Source of the DNA: an uncultured Gammaproteobacteria bacterium
GTDB taxonomy: Bacteria > Pseudomonadota > Gammaproteobacteria > CAJQNE01
Assembly (NCBI GenBank): GCA_905479545.1
Contig: CAJQNE010000050.1
Span: forward strand, 1-6,285
Length of the DNA stretch: 6,285 nt
Direction: 5' to 3'
Of this stretch, positions 1-6,033 are shown piece by piece. Made by a program: the position numbers and the translations under genes. A model generated the notes under the pieces. The model was given only the letters and a program-made list of their open reading frames with translations, was not told where the DNA came from and made no database searches. Each line of letters starts with the position of its first letter. The stretch's first letter is position 1.

Positions 1-441
1 CAGCCCTATATCGCCATCTGGCTGTCAGACGAAAAGCGCGCCCCACTGGCCCAAATCGCCTTGTGGCTGGAACAGGAAAAGTGGCACCGGGACTTACGCA
101 GCTGGTGGCGCCGGGGCGGCAACGGCCTGAGCCTGCCTTTCGGTGTGGCCATAACCACTGTGATAAACAATGGCAACAATCAGGTCTTGAGCGGAATCAG
201 CAATTTGAGCGGCGTTTTCGGCCTGCGGCATAGTGAGCTCGGAATGTCGGGGGCCGTGAATAATCCCAGTGCGACGCGCGAAGGTCGAGCTTTTTCCACA
301 CTTTCATTTGGCCTGAGGCGCAAACCGGAAAATCAACCGACTGAGGTAAATCTATGCCTACCATCGACTTTATCGCAACTTACTCACCATTGGTCTTATT
401 CCACCACGTCTCATGCTTTCAAACCGCAGCCAGTGCGCTAG
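1..441 (+). pseudogene. DUF2271 family periplasmic protein, C-terminal part, probably degraded
   Basis: Frame +1 is open from the first base to a TAG at 439-441, so the gene starts outside the window. The first 40 or so residues carry the DUF2271 signature: a PYIAIWLSD strand, a spacer, LALW-like 'IALWLEQEKWHRDL', then RSWWRR. Family members continue with a 'DGV..AT..PGEY.L.WDG.D..G..VPAGEY.L.VEAARE' segment. Here only weak echoes remain in frame (GVAITT near residue 48, QVLSGIS near 61). A PA....ARN.GGRE-like trace lies in another frame around 222-265, interrupted by stops. The last ~50 codons resemble nothing I know. I read this as a decayed or indel-damaged 3' end, but a divergent C-terminus cannot be excluded. 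DUF2271 proteins are predicted periplasmic proteins of unknown function. The signal peptide, if present, lies upstream of the window. Confidence 0.55.
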
Positions 442-485
442 GCTGGGAGAAGCTCACCGCCGCCCGTATTCAGGGGCCGATTTGA
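354..485 (+). CDS. Possible small ORF, 43 aa, unknown function
   Basis: An ATG at 354 opens a 43-codon frame ending at TGA 483-485, 18 bases before the SDR start. It is preceded by GAGG at 343-346 with 7-base spacing, as good a ribosome binding site as any in the window. The product begins MPTIDFIATYSPLVLFHH, mildly hydrophobic at the N-terminus, and contains a SALGWEKLTAARIQ stretch. I recognise no family. It overlaps the end of the degraded DUF2271 frame in a different frame. It could be a real small protein, a leader translated just before the SDR gene, or debris from the decayed upstream gene. Only the ribosome binding site and the position support it. Confidence 0.25.
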   Translation: MPTIDFIATYSPLVLFHHVSCFQTAASALGWEKLTAARIQGPI

Positions 486-491
486 GCCACT

Positions 492-495
492 GAGG
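492..495 (+). promoter_or_regulatory. Ribosome binding site of the SDR gene
   Basis: GAGG sits 8 bases before ATG 504 and fixes that start. The same 8-base block ACTGAGGT (489-496) also precedes the 354 ORF, at 340-347. Confidence 0.6.
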
Positions 496-503
496 TTACC
501 GCT

Positions 504-1460
504 ATGGCTTCAACCGAAAAACTAAATATCGTTATCACTGGTGCTGCCAGCGGCATTGGTTATGAGCTGGCGCGACGTGTGCTCACGGACGGACATCAGT
601 TACTGGCCGTGGATATAAACGCAGAGCCGCTTACCGAACTGAACAGGTTCGCAAAAGCCGGGCAGCTATATTGCGAATGCATTGACGTTCGTGATGCAAA
701 ACACTGGCAACTGTTAGAACAAAAAATTCCGGAAATCTGGCCGCGGCTTGATGTCGTCATTAATGTCGCGGGCGTTATCCGCCCTGGCTGGATTCACGAT
801 CAGGTGGCGCTCGACGTTGACTATCACCTCGACATCAACACCAAGGGGGTAATTTTCGGCACGCAAATGGCAGCACAAATAATGACCCCGCAGCGTGGCG
901 GCCACATTATCAATATCGCCTCGCTCGCCGGCATTGCTGCTGTACCGGGAATTTCTCTTTATAGCGCCTCCAAGTTCGCGGTTCGCGGCTATTCGTTAGC
1001 AGTAGCTCAGGAGCTAAAACCACACAATATTAGCGTTAGCGTGGTGTGTCCGGATTTAGTGGATACGCCGATGCTGGCTGAAGAGCTGGATTGGGAAGAA
1101 GAAACAGCCGTGGCATTCTCCGGCAATAAAATTCTTAGTGTCGACGATGTTTGTGACGCTATTCTTGGTAAAGTGCTAACCGATAAGCCGTTGGAGATAA
1201 TGCTACCCAACAGCCGCGGCCGTCTGGCGCAACTCAGCAGTCTACTGCCGATGGTAAGCGGTTCGCTTAACAACGCGCTGGCGAAAAAAGGCCAGAAGGC
1301 GCAACAAAAAATCATTGCTGAACGGGCCCAGGAAACACCGAGCAACGTATTCTCCATGCCCCCCCGCTGGCTACGGAATTACAGCCCGACTAAGTTGTTA
1401 AAAAGAAAAGAAGAGCCTGCCAGCAGCAAGCCTGACAAACCAAAACACTTCAAGACCTGA
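504..1460 (+). CDS. SDR family NAD(P)-dependent oxidoreductase with extended C-terminus
   Basis: Classical short-chain dehydrogenase/reductase, 318 aa. The nucleotide-binding TGxxxGIG motif is at T12-G19. Asp37 at the end of the second strand suggests NAD(H) preference. NVAG (87-90) stands in for the usual NNAG. The catalytic tetrad is complete: N112, S140 (in NIASLAG), Y153 and K157 (YSASK). The post-catalytic PDLVDTPML segment is at 183-191. The Rossmann domain ends near residue 235. It is followed by an 'LPNSRGRLAQLSSLLP' stretch common in a subgroup of SDRs, then a basic, Lys- and Pro-rich tail to residue 318. The product is probably cytosolic or peripherally membrane-bound; the substrate cannot be read from the sequence. 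A fatty acid hydroxylase/sterol desaturase family gene follows 109 bases downstream, so a lipid or sterol alcohol/ketone substrate is a reasonable inference. The start at ATG 504 is supported by the GAGG site. Confidence 0.93.
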   Translation: MASTEKLNIVITGAASGIGYELARRVLTDGHQLLAVDINAEPLTELNRFAKAGQLYCECIDVRDAKHWQLLEQKIPEIWPRLDVVINVAGVIRPGWIHDQVALDVDYHLDINTKGVIFGTQMAAQIMTPQRGGHIINIASLAGIAAVPGISLYSASKFAVRGYSLAVAQELKPHNISVSVVCPDLVDTPMLAEELDWEEETAVAFSGNKILSVDDVCDAILGKVLTDKPLEIMLPNSRGRLAQLSSLLPMVSGSLNNALAKKGQKAQQKIIAERAQETPSNVFSMPPRWLRNYSPTKLLKRKEEPASSKPDKPKHFKT

Positions 1461-1569
1461 TACTTGCTGGTCGCCGCTTGCGACTACGCCAAAACTCTAA
1501 GCCGCAGGGCCAATACCCGCAGCCTTAAGAATCGCCATACTGCTAAGCCTGCCCGCCAGAACGCTTGCT

Positions 1570-2415
1570 ATGTCCACGCTGATCTACTTTGCCATTCCTG
1601 CCTTCGTGGTGTTAATCGCCGCCGAGTGGCTGCGTGCCCGGCAATTGCAGCAGGAGTTCTATGAAAATGCCGACACCATGGCCTGCCTCGCTATGGGTCT
1701 CGGCAACGTGGTTATCGCCGCATTAGTCAAAGGTTTAAGCCTTGGCCTGCTGTTTGTTGTGTACGAATACCGACTGTTCGACCTGGCCAATGTCTGGTGG
1801 GTTTGGCTGTTGCTGTTTTTCGCTGAGGACCTGGTCTACTACGTCTTTCATCGCGTTCACCACGAAAGCCGGTTTTTCTGGGCGGCCCATGTGAATCACC
1901 ATAGCAGCGAACAGTACAATCTCGCTGTCGCGCTCCGGCAGTCGTGGATGACCCCACTAACCAGTATTCCGTTCTGGCTGCCGCTGGCACTGATTGGCTT
2001 TCATCCGCTGATGATTCTCACCATGAAAGCCTTTAGTCTGTTGTATCAGTTTTGGATTCACACCCGCCTTATCAAGCGCCTCGGCCCGTTAGAGTGGTTC
2101 TGGAACACCCCCAGCCACCACCGCGTGCATCACGGTAGCAACCCGCAATATATTGACTGTAACTACGGCGGCTTCCTGATTATTTGGGATCGGCTATTCG
2201 GCAGCTTTGTACCAGAGAGCGAGTCGGTAAAATTCGGCCTGACGAAAAACATCAACACTCACAATCCGCTGCGTATTGCCTTTCACGCTTACCAGTCGCT
2301 GGGCAGCGACTTACGCCGTGTGCCGGGCTGGCGGAATAAAGCAGCGCTGTTATTGCGACGGCCCGGCTGGCAGCCCGCCGGACTAAATATTCAAGTCGAT
2401 TCGACCGAAGGCTAG
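1570..2415 (+). CDS. Sterol desaturase / fatty acid hydroxylase superfamily membrane protein
   Basis: A 281-aa integral membrane di-iron oxygenase of the fatty acid hydroxylase superfamily. The histidine motifs that bind the iron pair are present: HRVHH (94-98), HVNHH (107-111) and HHRVHH (183-188), with an extra histidine in YQFWIHT (H164). The NYGG...WDRLFGSF block after the last box is also typical. Hydrophobic segments lie around residues 3-18, 40-66, 74-93 and 130-160. The histidine boxes should face the cytoplasm. Family members hydroxylate or desaturate sterols, fatty acids, carotenoids or alkylglycerols, and this copy cannot be assigned among them. ATG 1570 gives a normal N-terminus, but the ribosome binding site is weak. 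It lies between the SDR gene (109 bases upstream) and tatD (37 bases downstream), so joint transcription with tatD is likely. Pairing with the SDR suggests a lipid oxidation/reduction step; that is inference from context. Confidence 0.9.
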   Translation: MSTLIYFAIPAFVVLIAAEWLRARQLQQEFYENADTMACLAMGLGNVVIAALVKGLSLGLLFVVYEYRLFDLANVWWVWLLLFFAEDLVYYVFHRVHHESRFFWAAHVNHHSSEQYNLAVALRQSWMTPLTSIPFWLPLALIGFHPLMILTMKAFSLLYQFWIHTRLIKRLGPLEWFWNTPSHHRVHHGSNPQYIDCNYGGFLIIWDRLFGSFVPESESVKFGLTKNINTHNPLRIAFHAYQSLGSDLRRVPGWRNKAALLLRRPGWQPAGLNIQVDSTEG

Positions 2416-2452
2416 TATCCTGCGCGACTCGCCAGCCTTACCTTGGACCAGC

Positions 2453-3253
2453 ATGACCGCAGCACTCGTCGATATCGGCATAAACTTAACCAACAAAAGC
2501 TTCGCTCACGACCTTGACGACGTGATTTATCGCGCGGCAGCGGCCGGTGTGCAGCAACAGCTCATTACCGGCACCTGCCTTGCTGAGAGCGTAGCCGCCG
2601 TTGACTTGGCAAAAACACGCCCGCAAACGCTCTACTCCACCGCTGGTGTACACCCACACGACGCAAAAACCTGGAGCAGCCAGCACCGTGCGGACCTGCT
2701 GCAATTGTTAGAACAGCCGCAGGTTGTGGCCGTTGGCGAATGCGGCTTAGATTTCAATCGCGATTTTTCGCCCCGCGGCCAACAAGAAACCGTGTTCGCC
2801 GAACAGCTTTCTATCGCGGCTGAAACCCAACTACCGCTATTTCTGCACGAGCGTGACGCTCACGAACGCTTTTTGGCGATATGGAAAGAGCAGAGCGCCG
2901 ACATCAAGGCCGGAGGCGTAGTGCACTGCTTCACCGGCAGCAAGCAGGCACTAGCCGACTACCTCGATGAAGGTTTCTATATTGGCATTACCGGCTGGGT
3001 GTGCGATGAGCGACGCGGAGAACAGCTACAGAAATTAGTCCCACTCATTCCGGACGACCGCCTGTTAATTGAAACTGACGGCCCCTACCTGCTGCCGCGT
3101 GACCTGAAACCGAAGCCAAAAAGTCGTCGCAACGAACCTGCTTACCTGCCACATATTGCTGCTACTGTGGCGCGGCTGCGGAGCGCTACTCCTGAGCATA
3201 TCGCAGCGATTACCACCGACAATGCCCGAACCCTATTTGCACTGAACGCCTGA
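2453..3253 (+). CDS. tatD: TatD metal-dependent DNase
   Basis: A 266-aa TIM-barrel metal-dependent hydrolase that matches E. coli TatD closely rather than the YcfH or YjjV paralogues. The N-terminus is DIGINLTN, where the paralogues carry an HCHL-type motif. Other shared blocks are STAGVHPHD (62-70), GECGLDFNRDFS (95-106), DAHERF, VHCFTG (157-162), ITGWVCDERRG and ETDGPYLLPRDL (207-218). Likely metal and catalytic ligands are E96, H132, H158 and D209. Position 133 is Glu in LHERD where E. coli has Cys (HCRD), a minor difference. Known E. coli TatD is a cytoplasmic 3'-5' exonuclease acting on single-stranded DNA and RNA, linked to repair of oxidative damage. Despite its name it is not needed for Tat export, and no tatABC genes are visible here. 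It sits 15 bases before yaeQ. The ATG 2453 start aligns with the family N-terminus. Confidence 0.95.
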   Translation: MTAALVDIGINLTNKSFAHDLDDVIYRAAAAGVQQQLITGTCLAESVAAVDLAKTRPQTLYSTAGVHPHDAKTWSSQHRADLLQLLEQPQVVAVGECGLDFNRDFSPRGQQETVFAEQLSIAAETQLPLFLHERDAHERFLAIWKEQSADIKAGGVVHCFTGSKQALADYLDEGFYIGITGWVCDERRGEQLQKLVPLIPDDRLLIETDGPYLLPRDLKPKPKSRRNEPAYLPHIAATVARLRSATPEHIAAITTDNARTLFALNA

Positions 3254-3268
3254 CTTACCGGACTCCCT

Positions 3269-3808
3269 ATGGCCATTAACGCCACCATCTGCCGCGCCGA
3301 ACTCAATGTTGCTGATATGGACCGCGGCTATTACGCCACCCACAGCCTTACGTTGGCCAAGCACCCTTCAGAAACTGACCTGCGCTTTATGCTGCGCATC
3401 GCGGTATTTGCGAAATACGCTCACGAGCTGCTGACTTTCGGCAAAGGGCTCAGCAGCGAAGAAGAACCCGACCTGTGGGAAAACAACCTGAACGGCACGA
3501 TCGAACGCTGGATAGACCTTGGCCAACCCAGTGATAAGCGACTTCGGAAAGCCAGTGGCAAATCGGCTGAGGTTGTTGTTGTAAGTTACGATGACCGCGC
3601 CGCTGATATGTGGTGGCAAGCAGAACAAAGCAAGCTCAGCCGCTTTAAAAACCTAACCGTGCTGCAAGCTGGTTCCGCCGATGCGCTTAATGCGCTAGCG
3701 ACATTAGCAGACCGCAATATGCACCTTACGGCCACTATTCAGGACGGCGAGCTATGGCTGGGCGGCGACGGCGATGCGGTAAACCTGACATTCACCGAGC
3801 GTAGCTAA
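3269..3808 (+). CDS. yaeQ: YaeQ family protein
   Basis: A 179-aa protein, close to the 181 aa of E. coli YaeQ and colinear with it. Shared blocks are NVADMDR (13-19), SLTLAKHPSET (26-36), the EEEPDLW region (64-70), WIDLGQPSDKR (81-91), RAADMWW (110-116) with QSK following, and ADRNMHLTATIQDGELWL (147-164). The family has a PD-(D/E)XK nuclease-like fold. Its biochemical role is not settled; E. coli YaeQ was first noted as a multicopy compensator of RfaH loss. The product should be cytoplasmic. The gene lies 15 bases after tatD and ends 6 bases before rsuA, so the three are almost certainly one transcript. The start at ATG 3269 fits the family N-terminus; the ribosome binding site is weak. Confidence 0.95.
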   Translation: MAINATICRAELNVADMDRGYYATHSLTLAKHPSETDLRFMLRIAVFAKYAHELLTFGKGLSSEEEPDLWENNLNGTIERWIDLGQPSDKRLRKASGKSAEVVVVSYDDRAADMWWQAEQSKLSRFKNLTVLQAGSADALNALATLADRNMHLTATIQDGELWLGGDGDAVNLTFTERS

Positions 3809-3814
3809 TACACC

Positions 3815-4519
3815 TTGCGTCTCGATCGTTTTCTCAGCCGCCACACCCGTCAATACAGCAACAAAGAAATTCGGCTACTGCTGGAACAAGGCAAGGTGAG
3901 TGTCGATGACACTGTGGTGTTTGATGGCAGCACATCCGTCGATGATTTTAGCGCGGTAAAAATGGCCGGTGAAAGCCTGCAACAGCGGCAGCCGGCTTAC
4001 CTCATGCTGCACAAACCACAGGGCTGCGTCAGTGCCACTAAAGACGCTAAGCACCCCACCGTGCTCGACCTGATCAACCATCCCCAAAAAGCTGAGCTAC
4101 ATATCGCCGGTCGACTCGACTACAACACCACCGGCCTGCTACTCCTCACCAACCATGGCAGTTGGAGCAAACGGCTAATGCTCAAAGAAAGCCGCTTGCC
4201 AAAAATCTATTTCGTCACCACTGAAGAAGTCATTCCGGCCACCGCCGTCGAGCAGTTCCGGCAAGGCTTTTACTTCGAAACAGAAGGCATCACCACCCTG
4301 CCCGCGCCGCTGGAAATTGTTAGCCCGCATACCGCTCGCCTGACATTGGTTGAAGGCCGCTACCATCAGGTAAAGCGCATGTTTGGCCGACTCGGCATTC
4401 GGGTTATCGCTCTGCACCGCGAATCGGTCGGCACAATTATGTTGGATAACAGCCTTGCGGCTGGCGAGTGGCGTGCGCTCACCCCGGATGAAATTTTTAG
4501 CCCGCGAAACAACCATTAA
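3815..4519 (+). CDS. rsuA: 16S rRNA pseudouridine(516) synthase, TTG start
   Basis: A 234-aa RsuA/RluB/E/F-type pseudouridine synthase, near the 231 aa of E. coli RsuA. An S4 RNA-binding domain occupies residues 1-50 (MRLDRFLS start, KEIRLLLEQGKV). The catalytic domain follows, with LMLHKPQGCVSATKD (63-77) and GRLDYNTTGLLLLT (99-112). D102 is the catalytic aspartate. GRYHQVKRMFGRLG (181-194) is the other conserved block. The enzyme isomerises U516 in the small-subunit rRNA during assembly. The 'HPTVLDLI' segment after the K-P-x-G motif favours RsuA over RluE/RluF, but paralogue choice is not certain. The start must be the TTG at 3815: the MRLDRFLS N-terminus is where family members begin, and the first in-frame ATG (codon 50) would remove the S4 domain. 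Only 6 bases separate it from yaeQ, suggesting translational coupling. Confidence 0.9.
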   Translation: MRLDRFLSRHTRQYSNKEIRLLLEQGKVSVDDTVVFDGSTSVDDFSAVKMAGESLQQRQPAYLMLHKPQGCVSATKDAKHPTVLDLINHPQKAELHIAGRLDYNTTGLLLLTNHGSWSKRLMLKESRLPKIYFVTTEEVIPATAVEQFRQGFYFETEGITTLPAPLEIVSPHTARLTLVEGRYHQVKRMFGRLGIRVIALHRESVGTIMLDNSLAAGEWRALTPDEIFSPRNNH

Positions 4520-4755
4520 AAACCCGACTCATTGGCGCTATAGTTGCGTTGTTAAGCACCCAGCCGCAGGCCTTTTTGAACGTTACGTAGTAACCAACCA
4601 GCGGTACAAACTGCAGCACACGGACCAACGTAATCCACAGACTATTGCAGCGGCTGGATTAAGCCCTGCTCAACACCAATTAATTTGTACAGCTCCTTCC
4701 CAGGCATCGCCGGTAATGCAGTGACCGTTATTGCGACGTAGGAAACGGAGAGCTT
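4497..4755 (-). pseudogene. Possible broken minus-strand gene remnant in the rsuA-deaminase gap
   Basis: The 256 bases between rsuA and the deaminase hold no intact gene. On the minus strand two adjoining frames look protein-like. The first is open from 4755 and includes MPGKELYKLIGVEQGLIQ (ATG at 4707-4705), ending at TAG 4644-4642. The second, shifted by one base from 4643, reads SLWITLVRVLQFVPLVGYY then VTFKKACGW, to TAA at 4499-4497, overlapping the end of rsuA. The join 'QPLQ / SLWIT' would need only a one-base correction. The second piece has a membrane-segment-like hydrophobic stretch and natural-looking codons. I recognise no family, and chance open reading is a real alternative. Confidence 0.22.
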
Positions 4756-4761
4756 TCAACC

Positions 4762-4767
4762 GGAGAG
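4762..4767 (+). promoter_or_regulatory. Ribosome binding site of the deaminase gene
   Basis: GGAGAG precedes ATG 4776 by 8 bases. It decides in favour of that start over the upstream in-frame TTG at 4731, which would add a 15-residue arginine-rich stretch foreign to the family. Confidence 0.6.
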
Positions 4768-4775
4768 CGGCGAAA

Positions 4776-5294
4776 ATGCCGAATAACAAATCGTTCAACC
4801 ACGAACAAGCTATGCGCGCCGCTATTACCATGGCAAAGCAACAACCCAATGCCCCATTTGCTGCGGTGCTGATGGATAACCGTACGGGAAAAATGGTCGC
4901 TCGCGGCGCTAATCGCTCCAAAGAAAACCCCGCCTGGCATGGCGAGATGGATGTAATCAATCGCCACTCAGCCGCCAGTATTAAGCCCCAATGGGAGCAC
5001 CTTACTCTCTACACCACCGCCGAACCCTGCCCGATGTGTATGGCTGCCATCGCCTGGGCGGGCATAGCACAAGTGGTGTATGGCACCGATGTGCCTACCT
5101 TGCAGCAACAAGGCTGGAAACAAATGCAGCTGCGGGCCAGCGATGTTATCGCCGGTGCCAGCTTTCGCCAGATAACGCTGATTGGCGGAATATTGCAAAA
5201 AGACTGTGATCGCCTGTTTGCGCTAGCACAACAAACCCGGGCTCAAAAACCAGCCCCGGCGACAACTAACAGCGATGACGACGATGATTTCTAA
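4776..5294 (+). CDS. Nucleoside deaminase, cytidine/deoxycytidylate deaminase superfamily
   Basis: A 172-aa zinc-dependent deaminase. The zinc site is complete: H55 and E57 in AWHGEMD (His ligand and proton-shuttling Glu), and C85 and C88 in EPCPMCMAAIAWAG. VVYGTDVPTL (100-109) is the usual strand after the second motif. The layout matches the TadA/guanine deaminase/CMP-dCMP group: an N-terminal helix (HEQAMRAAITMAKQQ), PFAAVLMDNRTG, then the HGE motif. HGE in place of HAE makes tRNA adenosine deaminase TadA unlikely. Guanine or another free base or nucleoside is more probable, but the substrate is unresolved. No signal peptide is visible, so it should be cytoplasmic. The C-terminus is an unusual acidic tail, SDDDDDF, after a Pro/Ala/Thr-rich linker. 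ATG 4776 is preferred for its ribosome binding site. The gene lies 48 bases before the phosphatase and may share its transcript. Confidence 0.88.
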   Translation: MPNNKSFNHEQAMRAAITMAKQQPNAPFAAVLMDNRTGKMVARGANRSKENPAWHGEMDVINRHSAASIKPQWEHLTLYTTAEPCPMCMAAIAWAGIAQVVYGTDVPTLQQQGWKQMQLRASDVIAGASFRQITLIGGILQKDCDRLFALAQQTRAQKPAPATTNSDDDDDF

Positions 5295-5342
5295 AGTGAC
5301 TAGCTTATTGGGCATTTTCCTCAACAATAGTCGCTGTTCGCT

Positions 5343-5991
5343 ATGAACTCCTCACCTACCACCACAGTCGATTTACTCCGCCACGGCGAGCCTGCCGGGG
5401 GTCGAAAGTTTCGCGGCTCGGTCGACGACCCACTTAGCGAGCTGGGCTGGCAACAAATGCGTGCCGCCGCCCAGGCAGCTGAAGCGGGCGGTGAAGCGAC
5501 CTGGGACCGGGTAATAAGCTCACCTCTGCTCCGTAGCGGTGAGTTCGCTGCTGAATTAGCCACACAACGTAACTTGCCGATAGAAGTATGGGGTGACGTT
5601 CGAGAGATGCTTCGGCCGTTGGGAGGGCCACAAGATAAAAGCCCTGTGGAAATCGGTGCCAGAGCAACTGCAGGCGTTCTTCAGTGACCCGGAAAATAAC
5701 CCACCGCCTGGCGGCGAGACGCTGCAAGCCTTTCACACCCGGCTTATGGCCTGCTGGGAAAGGCTCATGAGCGAACATGAAGGCGAGCATATTCTGCTGG
5801 TTTGTCACGGCGGGGTAATTCGCATGCTGCTCACGCAAGTATTGGGGTTACCGCTATCGCACTTCTCACGGGTAGATGTACCCTATGCCTGTCGAAGCCG
5901 CTTACGGGTCTTTCACGACAGTGAAACGGGCGACAGGACGCCGCTTTTAATGCACCACATTCCGGGGCCGATAGACGCCACTGGCAGCTAA
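5343..5991 (+). pseudogene. Histidine phosphatase family protein, split by a frameshift near 5610
   Basis: Two overlapping frames make one phosphoglycerate-mutase-like histidine phosphatase. The 5' part (from ATG 5343) carries the phosphohistidine motif LLRHGE (R13, H14), the GSVDDPLSELGWQQM block and ISSPLLRSGEFA. It is in register through VREM at 5607-5609. The 3' part resumes at 5611 as FGRWEGHK and continues through PPPGGETL, the second catalytic histidine in LLVCHGG (codon 5806-5808), and on to TAA at 5989-5991. Family members read '.EM.FG.WEG' here, so two bases have been lost (or one gained) at 5610. Restored, the product would be about 216 aa, a normal length. As written, translation from 5343 runs out of frame to 5687 and loses the second catalytic half. 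The closest subgroup by pattern is the alpha-ribazole phosphatase (CobC)-like enzymes, but no cobalamin genes are nearby. It may be a true pseudogene or a sequencing indel. Confidence 0.85.
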
Positions 5992-6033
5992 GCCCCGCTC
6001 CTGAGTTGTTTCAATTACCGTCCAAGCAGTCGT

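Noticed and set aside
1464..1664. Open frame between the SDR and desaturase genes
   Set aside because: It overlaps the start of the clearly real desaturase gene in another frame, has odd composition and lacks a ribosome binding site.
4563..4577. GCC-GCA-GGC followed by a T run after rsuA, as a terminator
   Set aside because: The stem is only about three base pairs and the T run is short and interrupted, so it is not a credible intrinsic terminator.
4582..4594. Perfect short inverted repeat GTTAC-GTA-GTAAC in the gap upstream of the deaminase
   Set aside because: Five-base arms occur often by chance; it has no neighbouring promoter elements, lies about 180 bases from the start codon, and no second copy was seen.
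4383..4724. Plus-strand open frame running from inside rsuA into the gap
   Set aside because: Its first part is an out-of-frame shadow of rsuA and the remainder has no recognisable protein pattern or ribosome binding site.
4731..4775. Upstream TTG start for the deaminase
   Set aside because: It would add an arginine-rich stretch not seen in the family, and the ATG at 4776 has its own GGAG-type ribosome binding site.
5992..6033. Bidirectional terminator between the converging phosphatase and rhodanese genes
   Set aside because: The 42-base gap shows no convincing hairpin or flanking T/A runs.
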